From: Lasioglossum baleicum
Lineage: Eukaryota > Arthropoda > Insecta > Hymenoptera > Halictidae
Reading direction: 5' to 3'
Length of the DNA stretch: 64,000 bases
NCBI RefSeq assembly: GCF_051020765.1
Contig: NW_027469106.1
Span: 1,011,818-1,075,817, forward strand
Of this stretch, positions 23,201 to 35,286 are shown one piece after another (within the stretch, counting starts at the first letter, position 1; the number at the start of each line of letters is the position of its first letter). Below the pieces are notes generated by a model. That model was given only the letters and a program-made list of their open reading frames with translations. It made no database searches and was not told where the DNA came from. Both the position numbers and the translations under genes were made by a program.

Positions 23201-24290
23201 TGGGATGCGCATGCGCAGGTTTTATGGGATGCGCATGGCTAGTCGAGCAAAAACACGAGCGAGAGGATGCATCCCGCAGGGTAGTCGAGTAAAAACACGT
23301 GCGAGAGGATGCATCCCGCAGGCTAGTCGAGTAAAAACACGTGCGAGAGGATGCATCCCGCAGGCTAGTCGAGTAAAAACACGTGCGAGGTTTTGTGGGA
23401 TGCGCATGCGCATGTTTTGTGGGATGCGCATGCGCAGGTTTTTTGGGATGCGCATGCGCAGGTTTTTTGGGATACGCATGGCTAGTCGAGCAAAAACACG
23501 TGCGAGAGGATGCATCCCGCAGGGTAGTCGACTAAAAACACGTGCAAGAGGATGCTTCCCGCAGGCTAGTCGAGCAAAAACACGTGCGAGAGAATGCATC
23601 CCGCAGGCTAGTCGAGTAAAAACACGTGCGAGAGGATGCATCCCGCATGCTAGTCGAGTAAAAACACGTGCAAGAGGATGCTTCCCGCAGGCTAGTCGAG
23701 TAAAAACACGTGCGAGAGGATGCATCCCGCAGGCTAGTCGAGTAAAAACACGTGCGAGGTTTTGTGGGATGCGCATACGCAGGTTTTGTGGGATGCGCAT
23801 GCGCAGGTTTTTTGGGATGCGCATGGCTAGTCGAGCAAAAACACGTGCGAGAGGATGCATCCCGCAGGGTAGTCGACTAAAAACACGTGCAAGAGGATGC
23901 TTCCCGCAGGCTAGTCGAGCAAAAACACGTGCAAGAGGATGCTTCCCGCAGGCTAGTCGAGTAAAAACACGTGCGAGAGGATGCATCCCGCAGGCTAGTC
24001 GAGTAAAAACACGTGCGAGGTTTTGTGGGATGCGCATACGCAGGTTTTGTGGGATGCGCATGCGCAGGTTTTTTGGGATGCGCATGGCTAGTCGAGCAAA
24101 AACACGTGCGAGAGGATGCATCCCGCAGGGTAGTCGAGTAAAAACACGTGCGAGAGGATGCATCCCGCAGGCTAGTCGAGTAAAAACACGTGCGAGAGGA
24201 TGCATCCCGCAGGCTAGTCGAGCAAAAACACGTGCGAGAGGATGCATCCCGCAGGCTAGTCGAGCAAAAACACGTGCGAGAGGATGCATC
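20215..24290. repeat. Domain-3 block, copy 1
   Basis: Starts at cacgtgctagg. It matches copy 2 at offset 5,046 bp (20511 to 25557), then 5,070 bp (20795 to 25865, one B unit more in copy 2), then 4,566-4,590 bp on the right (22964 to 27530, 23220 to 27810, 23877 to 28467). Copy 1 therefore holds about 0.5 kb more in its middle (21.0-22.4 kb). Private changes include gcgtgagg near 20770, gtcaaccaaaaac near 20796 and tttggtggg near 21136. Confidence 0.8.
22573..22950 (+). repeat. Canonical nine-unit A cassette (example)
   Basis: This ordered run is the most frequent A cassette in the window. Allele at unit positions 10-12, unit by unit: caa (with gagtatgc and gcaggg boundary), taa, taa, caa, caa, taa, cac, caa, taa with gaaagg. 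A cut cac unit (22951-22976) then leads into a B block. The same order recurs, with small changes, for example near 14950, 18770, 19610, 21950, 24090, 26510, 27150, 43020, 46610, 50330 and 54760. Confidence 0.85.
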
Positions 24291-24869
24291 CCGCAGGCTA
24301 GTCGAGTAAAAACACGTGCGAGAGGATGCATCCCGCAGGCTAGTCGAGCACAAACACGTGCGAGAGGATGCATCCCGCAGGCTAGTCGAGCAAAAACACG
24401 TGCGAGAGGATGCATCCCGCAGGCTAGTCGAGTAAAAACACGTGCGAAAGGATGCATCCCGCAGGCTAGTCGAGCAAAAACACGCGCGAGGTTTTGTGGG
24501 ATGCGCATGCGCAGGTTTTGTGGGATGCGCATGCGCAGGTTTTTTGGGATGCGCATGGCTAGTCGAGCAAAAACACGTGCGAGAGGATGCATCCCGCAGG
24601 CTAGCCGAGCAAAAACACGTGCGAGAGGATGCATCCCGCAGGCTAGTCGAGTAAAAACACGTGCGAGAGGATGCATCCCGCAGGCTAGTCGAGTAAAAAC
24701 ACGTGCGAGAGGATGCATCCCGCAGGCTAGTCGAGTAAAAACACGTGCGAGGTTTTGTGGGATGCGCATGCGCAGGTTTTGTGGGATGCGCATGCGCAGG
24801 TTTTATGGGATGCGCATGGCTAGTCGAGCAAAAACACGAGCGAGAGGATGCTTCCCGCAGGCTAGTCGA

Positions 24870-25260
24870 GCAAAAACACGTGCGAGAGAATGCATCCCGC
24901 AGGCTAGTCGAGTAAAAACACGTGCGAGAGGATGCATCCCGCAGGCTAGTCGAGCAAAAACACGTGCAAGAGGATGCTTCCCGCAGGCTAGTCGAGTAAA
25001 AACACGTGCGAGAGGATGCATCCCGCAGGCTAGTCGAGTAAAAACACGTGCGAGAGGATGCATCCCGCAGGCTAGTCGAGCAAAAACACGTGCGAGAGGA
25101 TGCATTCCGCAGGCTAGTCGATTAAAAACACGTGCGAGAGGATGTATCCCGCAGGCTAGTGGAGTAAAAACACGTGCGGGAGGATGCATCCCGCAGGCTA
25201 GTCGAGTAAAAACACGTGCGAGAGGATGCATCCCGCAGGCTAGTCGAGTAAAAACACGTG
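24870..25260. repeat. A run repeated at 28896 (offset 4,026 bp), copy 1
   Basis: Linked variants in order: gagagaatgc, gtgcaagagg/atgcttccc, atgcattccg, gattaaaaac, atgtatccc, tagtggag, gcgggagg. The same series starts near 28916. The rare variants atgtatccc and gcgggagg within two units make chance recurrence very unlikely. Confidence 0.85.
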
Positions 25261-28200
25261 CTAGGTTTTGTGGGATGCGCATGCGCAGGTTTTGTGGGAT
25301 GCGCATGCGCAGGTTTTTTGGGATGCGCATGCGCAGGTTTTTTGGGATGCGCATGGCTAGTCGAGCAAAAACACGTGCGAGAGGATGCATCCCGCAGGCT
25401 AGTCGAGTAAAAACACGTGCGAGAGGATGCATCCCGCAGGCTAGTCGAGTAAAAACACGTGCGAGAGGATGCATCCCGCAGGCTAGTCGAGTAAAAACAC
25501 GTGCGAGGTTTTGTGGGATGCGCATGCGCAGGTTTTGTGGGATGCGCATGCGCAGGTTTTATGGGATGCGCATGGCTAGTCGAGCAAAAACACGAGCGAG
25601 AGGATGCATCCCGCAGGGTAGTCGAGTAAAAACACGTGCGAGAGGATGCATCCCGCAGTCTAGTCGAGTAAAAACACGTGCGAGAGGATGCATCCCGCAG
25701 GCTAGTCGAGTAAAAACACGTGCGAGGTTTTGTGGGATGCGCATGCGCATGTTTTGTGGGATGCGCATGCGCAGGTTTTTTGGGATGCGCATGCGCAGGT
25801 TTTTTGGGATACGCATGGCTAGTCGAGCAAAAACACGTGCGAGAGGATGCATCCCGCAGGGTAGTCAACTAAAAACACGTGCAAGAGGATGCTTCCCGCA
25901 GGCTAGTCGAACAAAAACACGTGCGAGAGAATGCATCCCGCAGGCTAGTCGAGTAAAAACACGTGCGAGAGGATGCATCCCGCATGCTAGTCGAGTAAAA
26001 ACACGTGCAAGAGGATGCTTCCCGCAGGCTAGTCGAGTAAAAACACGTGCGAGAGGATGCATCCCGCAGGCTAGTCGAGTAAAAACACGTCCGAGGTTTT
26101 GTGGGATGCGCATACGCAGGTTTTGTGGGATGCGCATGCGCAGGTTTTTTGGGATGCGCATGGCTAGTCGAGCAAAAACACGTGCGAGAGGATGCATCCC
26201 GCAGGGTAGTCGACTAAAAACACGTGCAAGAGGATGCTTCCCGCAGGCTAGTCGAGCAAAAACACGTGCGAGAGGATGCATCCCGCAGGCTAGTCGAGTA
26301 AAAACACGTGCGAGAGGATGCATCCCGCATGCTAGTCGAGTAAAAACACGTGCAAGAGGATGCTTCCCGCAGGCTAGTCGAGTAAAAACACGTGCGAGAG
26401 GATGCATCCCGCAGGCTAGTCGAGTAAAAACACGTGCGAGGTTTTGTGGGATGCGCATACGCAGGTTTTGTGGGATGCGCATGCGCAGGTTTTTTGGGAT
26501 GCGCATGGCTAGTCGAGCAAAAACACGTGCGAGAGGATGCATCCCGCAGGGTAGTCGAGTAAAAACACGTGCGAGAGGATGCATCCCGCAGGCTAGTCGA
26601 GTAAAAACACGTGCGAGAGGATGCATCCCGCAGGCTAGTCGAGCAAAAACACGTGCGAGAGGATGCATCCCGCAGGCTAGTCGAGCAAAAACACGTGCGA
26701 GAGGATGCATCCCGCAGGCTAGTCGAGTAAAAACACGTGCGAGAGGATGCATCCCGCAGGCTAGTCGAGCACAAACACGTGCGAGAGGATGCATCCCGCA
26801 GGCTAGTCGAGCAAAAACACGTGCGAGAGGATGCATCCCGCAGGCTAGTCGAGTAAAAACACGTGCGAAAGGATGCATCCCGCAGGCTAGTCGAGCAAAA
26901 ACACGTGCGAGGTTTTGTGGGATGCGCATGCGCAGGTTTTTTGGGATGCGCATGCGCAGGTTTTTTGGGATGCGCATGGCTAGTCGAGCAAAAACACGTG
27001 CGAGAGGATGCATCCCGCAGGCTAGTCGAGTAAAAACACGTGCGAGGTTTTGTGGGATGCGCATACGCAGGTTTTGTGGGATGCGCATGCGCAGGTTTTT
27101 TGGGATGCGCATGCGCAGGTTTTTTGGGATGCGCATGGCTAGTCGAGCAAAAACACGTGCGAGAGTATGCATCCCGCAGGGTAGTCGAGTAAAAACACGT
27201 GCGAGAGGATGCATCCCGCAGGCTAGTCGAGTAAAAACACGTGCGAGAGGATGCATCCCGCAGGCTAGTCGAGCAAAAACACGTGCGAGAGGATGCATCC
27301 CGCAGGCTAGTCGAGCAAAAACACGTGCGAGAGGATGCATCCCGCAGGCTAGTCGAGTAAAAACACGTGCGAGAGGATGCATCCCGCAGGCTAGTCGAGC
27401 ACAAACACGTGCGAGAGGATGCATCCCGCAGGCTAGTCGAGCAAAAACACGTGCGAGAGGATGCATCCCGCAGGCTAGTCGAGTAAAAACACGTGCGAAA
27501 GGATGCATCCCGCAGGCTAGTCGAGCACAAACACGTGCGAGGTTTTGTGGGATGCGCATGCGCAGGTTTTGTGGGATGCGCATGCGCAGGTTTTTTGGGA
27601 TGCGCATGGCTAGTCGAGCAAAAACACGTGCGAGAGGATGCATCCCGCAGGCTAGTCGAGTAAAAACACGTGCGAGAGGATGCATCCCGCAGGCTAGTCG
27701 AGTAAAAACACGTGCGAGAGGATGCATCCCGCAGGCTAGTCGAGTAAAAACACGTGCGAGGTTTTGTGGGATGCGCATGCGCAGGTTTTGTGGGATGCGC
27801 ATGCGCAGGTTTTATGGGATGCGCATGGCTAGTCGAGCAAAAACACGAGCGAGAGGATGCATCCCGCAGGGTAGTCGAGTAAAAACACGTGCGAGAGGAT
27901 GCATCCCGCAGGCTAGTCGAGTAAAAACACGTGCGAGAGGATGCATCCCGCAGGCTAGTCGAGTAAAAACACGTGCGAGGTTTTGTGGGATGCGCATGCG
28001 CATGTTTTGTGGGATGCGCATGCGCAGGTTTTTTGGGATGCGCATGCGCAGGTTTTTTGGGATACGCATGGCTAGTCGAGCAAAAACACGTGCGAGAGGA
28101 TGCATCCCGCAGGGTAGTCGACTAAAAACACGTGCAACAGGATGCTTCCCGCAGGCTAGTCGAGCAAAAACACGTGCGAGAGAATGCATCCCGCAGGCTA

Positions 28201-28880
28201 GTCGAGTAAAAACACGTGCGAGAGGATGCATCCCGCATGCTAGTCGAGTAAAAACACGTGCAAGAGGATGCTTCCCGCAGGCTAGTCGAGTAAAAACACG
28301 TGCGAGAGGATGCATCCCGCAGGCTAGTCGAGTAAAAACACGTGCGAGGTTTTGTGGGATGCGCATACGCAGGTTTTGTGGGATGCGCATGCGCAGGTTT
28401 TTTGGGATGCGCATGGCTAGTCGAGCAAAAACACGTGCGAGAGGATGCATCCCGCAGGGTAGTCGACTAAAAACACGTGCAAGAGGATGCTTCCCGCAGG
28501 CTAGTCGAGCAAAAACACGTGCAAGAGGATGCTTCCCGCAGGCTAGTCGAGTAAAAACACGTGCGAGAGGATGCATCCCGCAGGCTAGTCGAGTAAAAAC
28601 ACGTGCGAGGTTTTGTGGGATGCGCATACGCAGGTTTTGTGGGATGCGCATGCGCAGGTTTTTTGGGATGCGCATGGCTAGTCGAGCAAAAACACGTGCG
28701 AGAGGATGCATCCCGCAGGGTAGTCGAGTAAAAACACGTGCGAGAGGATGCATCCCGCAGGCTAGTCGAGTAAAAACACGTGCGAGAGGATGCATCCCGC
28801 AGGCTAGTCGAGCAAAAACACGTGCGAGAGGATGCATCCCGCAGGCTAGTCGAGCAAAAACACGTGCGAGAGGATGCATC
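25261..28880. repeat. Domain-3 block, copy 2
   Basis: Starts at cacgtgctagg at 25261 and follows copy 1 with the offsets given there. The linked markers gtcaact, gtcgaacaaa and gagagaatgc near 25865-25930 match 20796-20860. Private changes include cacgtccgagg near 26089 and gtgcaacagg near 28136. Confidence 0.8.
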
Positions 28881-29433
28881 CCGCAGGCTAGTCGAGCAAA
28901 AACACGTGCGAGAGAATGCATCCCGCAGGCTAGTCGAGTAAAAACACGTGCGAGAGGATGCATCCCGCAGGCTAGTCGAGTAAAAACACGTGCAAGAGGA
29001 TGCTTCCCGCAGGCTAGTCGAGTAAAAACACGTGCGAGAGGATGCATCCCGCAGGCTAGTCGAGTAAAAACACGTGCGAGAGGATGCATCCCGCAGGCTA
29101 GTCGAGCAAAAACACGTGCGAGAGGATGCATTCCGCAGGCTAGTCGATTAAAAACACGTGCGAGAGGATGTATCCCGCAGGCTAGTGGAGTAAAAACACG
29201 TGCGGGAGGATGCATCCCGCAGGCTAGTCGAGTAAAAACACGTGCGAGAGGATGCATCCCGCAGGCTAGTCGAGTAAAAACACGTGCGAGAGGATGCATC
29301 CCGCAGGCTAGTCGAGTAAAAACACGTGCGAGAGGATGCATCCCGCAGGCTAGTCGAGTAAAAACACGTGCGAGAGGATGCATCCCGCAGGCTAGTCGAG
29401 TAAAAACACGTGCGAGATGATGCATCCCGCAGG
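28678..29433 (+). repeat. 18-unit A run (longest found)
   Basis: Eighteen full A units without a B unit (756 bp). It begins as a canonical cassette, switches near 28890 to the series also seen at 24870-25260, and continues with plain taaaaac units. The last full unit has gagatgatgc, which puts a TGA in the otherwise open forward frame. The mixed origin suggests growth by unequal exchange between two different A runs. Confidence 0.85.
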
Positions 29434-30429
29434 CTAGTCGAGTAAAAACACGTGCGAGATTTTGTGGGATGCGCATGCGCAGGTTTTGTGGGATGCGCAT
29501 GCGCAGGTTTTTTGGGATGCGCATGTGCAGGTTTTTTGGGATGCGCATGGCTAGTCGAGCAAAAACACGTGCGAGAGGATGCATCCCGCAGGCTAGTCGA
29601 GTAAAAACACGTGCGAGAGGATGCATCCCGCAGGCTAGTCGAGTAAAAACACGTGCGAGGTTTTGTGGGATGCGCATGCGCAGGTTTTTTGGGATGCGCA
29701 TGCGCAGGTTTTTTGGGATGCGCATGGCTAGTCGAGCAGAAACACGTGCGAGAGGATGCATCCCGCAGGGTAGTCGAGTAAAAACACGTGCGAGAGGATG
29801 CATCCCGCAGGCTAGTCGAGTAAAAACACGTGCGAGAGGATGCATCCCGCAGGCTAGTCGAGCAAAAACACGTGCGAGAGGATGCATCCCGCAGGCTAGT
29901 CGAGCAAAAACACGTGCGAGAGGATGCATCCCGCAGGCTAGTCGAGTAAAAACACGTGCGAGAGGATGCATCCCGCAGGCTAGTCGAGTAAAAACACGTG
30001 CGAGGTTTTGTGGGATGCGCATGCGCAGGTTTTGTGGGATGCGCATGCGCAGGTTTTTTGGGATGCGCATGTGCAGGTTTTTTGGGATGCGCATGGCTAG
30101 TCGAGCAAAAACACGTGCGAGAGGATGCATCCCGCAGGCTAGTCGAGTAAAAACACGTGCGAGAGGATGCATCCTGCAGGCTAGTGGAGTAAAAACACGT
30201 GCGAGAGGATGCATCCCGCAGGCTAGTCGAGTAAAAACACGTGCGCGAGGATGCATCCCGCAGGCTAGTCGAGTAAAAACACGTGCGAGAGGATGCATCC
30301 CGCAGGCTAGTCGAGCACAAACACGTGCGAGAGGATGCATCCCGCAGGCTAGTCGAGTAAAAACACGTGCGAGAGGATGCATCCCGCAGGCTAGTCGAGC
30401 ACAAACACGTGCGAGAGGATGCATCCCGC

Positions 30430-33400
30430 AGGCTAGTCGAGCAAAAACACGTGCGAGAGGATGCATCCCGCAGGCTAGTCGAGTAAAAACACGTGCGAAA
30501 GGATGCATCCCGCAGGCTAGTCGAGCACAAACACGTGCGAGGTTTTGTGGGATGCGCATGCGCAGGTTTTGTGGGATGCGCATGCGCAGGTTTTTTGGGA
30601 TGCGCATGGCTAGTCGAGCAAAAACACGTGCGAGAGGATGCATCCCGCAGGCTAGCCGAGCAAAAACACGTGCGAGAGGATGCATCCCGCAGGCTAGTCG
30701 AGTAAAAACACGTGCAAGAGGATGCTTCCCGCAGGCTAGTCGAGTAAAAACACGTGCGAGAGGATGCATCCCGCAGGCTAGTCGAGTAAAAACACGTGCG
30801 AGGTTTTGTGGGATGCGCATACGCAGGTTTTGTGGGACGCCCATGCGCAGGTTTTTTGGGATGCGCATGGCTAGTCGAGCAAAAACACGTGCGAGAGGAT
30901 GCGTCCCGCAGGGTAGTCGACTAAAAACACGTGCAAGAGGATGCTTCCCGCAGGCTAGTCGAGCAAAAACACGTGCGAGAGGATGCATCCCGCAGGCTAG
31001 TCGAGTAAAAACACGTGCGAGAGGATGCATCCCGCATGCTAGTCGAGTAAAAACACGTGCGAGAGGATGCATCCCGCAGGCTAGTCGAGTAAAAACACGT
31101 GCGCGAGGATGCATCCCGCAGGCTAGTCGAGTAAAAACACGTGCGAGAGGATGCATCCCGCAGGCTAGTCGAGCAAAAACACGTGCGAGAGGATGCATCC
31201 CGCAGGCTAGTCGAGCAAAAACACGTGCGAGAGGATGCATCCCGCAGGCTAGTCGATCACAAACACGTGCGAGAGGATGCATCCCGCAGGCTAGTCGAGC
31301 AAAAACACGTGCGAGAGGATGCATCCCGCAGGCTAGTCGAGTAAAAACACGTGCGAAAGGATGCATCCCGCAGGCTAGTCGAGCACAAACACGTGCGAGG
31401 TTTTGTGGGATGCGCATGCGCAGGTTTTGTGGGATGTGCATGCGCAGGTTTTTTGGGATGCGCATGGCTAGTCGAGCAAAAACACGTGCGAGAGGATGCA
31501 TCCCGCAGGCTAGCCGAGCAAAAACACGTGCGAGAGGATGCATCCCGCAGGCTAGTCGAGTAAAAACACGTGCGAGAGGATGCATCCCGCAGGCTAGTCG
31601 AGTAAAAACACGTGCGAGAGGATGCATCCCGCAGGCTAGTCGAGTAAAAACACGTGCGAGGTTTTGTGGGATGCGCATGCGCATGTTTTGTGGGATGCGC
31701 ATGCGCAGGTTTTTTGGGATGCGCATGCGCAGGTTTTTTGGGATACGCATGGCTAGTCGAGCAAAAACACGTGCGAGAGGATGCATCCCGCAGGGTAGTC
31801 GACTAAAAACACGTGCGAGAGGATGCATCCCGCAGGCTAGTCGAGCAAAAACACGTGCGAGAGGATGCATCCCGCAGGCTAGTCGAGTAAAAACACGTGC
31901 GAGGTTTTGTGGGATGCGCATGCGCATGTTTTGTGGGATGCGCATGCGCAGGTTTTTTGGGATGCGCATGCGCAGGTTTTTTGGGATACGCATGGCTAGT
32001 CGAGCAAAAACACGTGCGAGAGGATGCATCCCGCAGGGTAGTCGACTAAAAACACGTGCAAGAGGATGCTTCCCGCAGGCTAGTCCAGCAAAAACACGTG
32101 TGAGAGAATGCATCCCGCAGGCTAGTCGAGTAAAAACACGTGCGAGAGGATGCATCCCGCATGCTAGTCGAGTAAAAACACGTGCAAGAGGATGCTTCCC
32201 GCAGGCTAGTCGAGTAAAAACACGTGCGAGAGGATGCATCCCGCAGGCTAGTCGAGTAAAAACACGTGCGAGGTTTTGTGGGATGCGCATACGCAGGTTT
32301 TGTGGGACGCCCATGCGCAGGTTTTTTGGGATGCGCATGGCTAGTCGAGCAAAAACACGTGCGAGAGGATGCATCCCGCAGGGTAGTCGACTAAAAACAC
32401 GTGCAAGAGGATGCTTCCCGCAGGCTAGTCGAGCAAAAACACGTGCGAGAGGATGCATCCCGCAGGCTAGTCGAGTAAAAACACGTGCGAGAGGATGCAT
32501 CCCGCATGCTAGTCGAGTAAAAACACGTGCAAGAGGATGCTTCCCGCAGGCTAGTCGAGTAAAAACACGTGCGAGGTTTTGTGGGATGCGCATACGCAGG
32601 TTTTGTGGGATGCGCATGCGCAGGTTTTTTGGGATGCGCATGGCTAGTCGAGCAAAAACACGTGCGGGAGGATGCATCCCGCAGGGTAGTCGAGTAAAAA
32701 CACGTGCGAGAGGATGCATCCCGCAGGCTAGTCGAGCACAAACACGTGCGAGAGGATGCATCCCGCAGGCTAGTCGAGCAAAAACACGTGCGAGAGGATG
32801 CATCCCGCAGGCTAGTCGAGTAAAAACACGTGCGATAGGATGCATCCCGCAGTCTAGTCGAGCACAAACACGTGCGAGGTTTTGTGGGATGCGCATGCGC
32901 AGATTTTTTGGGATGCGCATGGCTAGTCGAGCAAAAACACGTGCGAGAGGAAGCATCCCGCAGGGTAGTCGAGTAAAAACACGTGCGAGAGGATGCATCC
33001 CGCAGGCTAGTCGAGTAAAAACACGTGCGAGAGGATGCATCCCGCAGGCTAGTCGAGCAAAAACACGTGCGAGAGGATGCATCCCGCAGGCTAGTCGAGC
33101 AAAAACACGTGCGAGAGGAAGCATCCCGCAGGCTAGTCGAGCAAAAACACGTGCGAGAGGATGCATCCCGCAGGCTAGTCGAGTAAAAACACGTGCGAGA
33201 GGATGCATTCCGCAGGCTAGTCGAGCACAAACACGTGCGAAAGGATGCATCCCGCAGGCTAGTCGAGTAAAAACACGTGCGAGAGGATGCATCCCGCAGG
33301 CTAGTCGAGTAAAAACACGTGCGAGAGGATGCATCCCGCAGGCGAGTCGAGCACAAACACGTGCGAGAGGATGCATCCCGCAGGCTAGTCGAGCAAAAAC

Positions 33401-35286
33401 ACGTGCGAGAGGATGCATCCCGCAGGCTAGTCTAGCAAAAACACGTGCGAGAGGATGCATCCCGCAGGCTAGTCGAGTAAAAACACGTGCGAGAGGATGC
33501 ATCCCGCAGGCTAGTCGAGCACAAACACGTGCGAGAGGATGCATCCCGCAGGCTAGTCGAGCAAAAACACGTGCGAGAGGATGCATCCCGCAGGCTGGTC
33601 GAGTAAAAACACGTGCGATAGGATGCATCCCGCAGTCTAGTCGAGCACAAACACGTGCGAGGTTTTGTGGGATGCGCATGCGCAGATTTTTTGGGATGTG
33701 CATGCGCAGGGTTTTTGGGATGCGCATGGCTAGTCGAGCAAAAACACGTGCGAGAGGATGCATCCCGCAGGCTAGTCGAGCACAAACACGTGCGAGGTTT
33801 TGTGGGATGCGCATACGCAGGTTTTGTGGGATGCGCATGCGCAGGTTTTTTGGGATGCGCATGCGCAGGTTTTTTGGGATGCGCATGGCTAGTCGAGCAA
33901 AAACACGTGCGAGAGGAAACATCCCGCAGGGTAGTCGAGTAAAAACACGTGCGAGAGGATGCATCCCGCAGGCTAGTCGAGTAAAAACACGTGCGAGAGG
34001 ATGCATCCCGCAGGCTAGTCGAGCAAAAACACGTGCGAGAGGATGCATCCCGCAGGCTAGTCGAGCAAAAACACGTGCGGGAGGATGCATCCCGCAGGCT
34101 AGTCGAGCAAAAACACGTGCGAGAGGATGCATCCCGCAGGCTAGTCGAGTAAAAACACGTGCGAGAGGATGCATCCCGCAGGCTAGTCGAGCACAAACAC
34201 GTGCGAGAGGATGCATCCCGCAGGCTAGTCGAGTAAAAACACGTGCGAAAGGATGCATCCCGCAGGCTAGTCGAGCACAAACACGTGCGAGGTTTTGTGG
34301 GATGCGCATGCGCAGGTTTTGTGGGATGCGCATGCGCAGATTTTTTGGGATGCGCATGTGCAGGTTTTTTGGGATGCGCATGGCTAGTCGAGCAAAAACA
34401 CGTGCGAGAGGATGCATCCCGCAGGCTAGTCGAGCAAAAACACGTGCGAGAGGATGCATCCCGCAGGCTAGTCGAGCAAAAACACGTGCGAGAGGATGCA
34501 TCCCGCAGGCTAGTCGAGTAAAAACACGTGCGAGAGGATGCATCCCGCAGGCTAGTCGAGTAAAAACACGTGCGAGGTTTTGTGGGATGCGCATACGCAG
34601 GTTTTGTGGGATGCGCATGCGCAGGTTTTTTGGGATGCGCATGCGCAGGTTTTTTGGGATGCGCATGGCTAGTCGAGCAAAAACACGTGCGAGAGGAAGC
34701 ATCCCGCAGGGTAGTCGAGTAAAAACACGTGCGAGAGGATGCATCCCGCAGGCTAGTCGAGTAAAAACACGTGCGAGAGGATGCATCCCGCAGGCTAGTC
34801 GAGCAAAAACACGTGCGAGAGGATGCATCCCGCAGGCTAGTCGAGCAAAAACACGTGCGAGAGGATGCATCCCGCAGGCTAGTCGAGTAAAAACACGTGC
34901 GAGAGGATGCATCCCGCAGGCTAGTCGAGCACAAACACGTGCGAGAGGATGCATCCCGCAGGCTAGTCGAGCAAAAACACGTGCGAGAGGATGCATCCCG
35001 CAGGCTAGTCGAGTAAAAACACGTGCGAAAGGATGCATCCCGCAGGCTAGTCGAGCACAAACACGTGCGAGGTTTTGTGGGATGCGCATGCGCAGGTTTT
35101 GTGGGATGCGCAACCGCAGATTTTTTGGGATGCGCATGCGCAGGTTTTTTGGGATGCGCATGGCTAGTCGAGCAAAAACACGTGCGAGAGGATGCATCCC
35201 GCAGGCTAGTCGAGCAAAAACACGTGCGAGAGGATGCATCCCGCAGGCTAGTCGAGTAAAAACACGTGCGAGAGGATGCATCCCGC
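30430..35286. repeat. 4.9-kb HOR, copy 1
   Basis: Landmarks recur 4,857 bp later (30493 to 35350, 31141 to 35998, 31351 to 36208), then 4,899 bp later (33655 to 38554, 34243 to 39142, 35023 to 39922). The 42-bp step is one A unit present in copy 2 near 36750 and absent here near 31880. The only other difference I saw is gatgcgtccc near 30902 against gatgcatccc in copy 2. Even rare private variants (gaaacatccc, caaccgcag, gtctagcaaa, gcgggagg) are shared. Confidence 0.92.
32923..33636 (+). repeat. 17-unit A run, HOR copy 1
   Basis: Seventeen full A units, from a gaggaagc/gcaggg unit to a gataggatgc unit with cagtctag boundary. It includes a second gaggaagc unit without the gcaggg boundary, atgcattccg, gcgagtcgag, gtctagcaaa and gctggtcgag variants. 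Confidence 0.88.

Larger units (their letters stand above)
20215..29433. repeat. Array domain 3: duplicated 4-5 kb block and long A run
   Basis: Two long similar blocks (20215-24290 and 25261-28880) plus a shorter repeated A run fill most of the domain. The ttttatggg/cacgagcg marker is frequent (20511, 23220, 24801, 25557, 27810). The 23-bp B unit is absent. The stretch 24290-24870 is ordinary A/B array of the canonical type, with one cacgcgcg unit near 24482. Confidence 0.85.
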
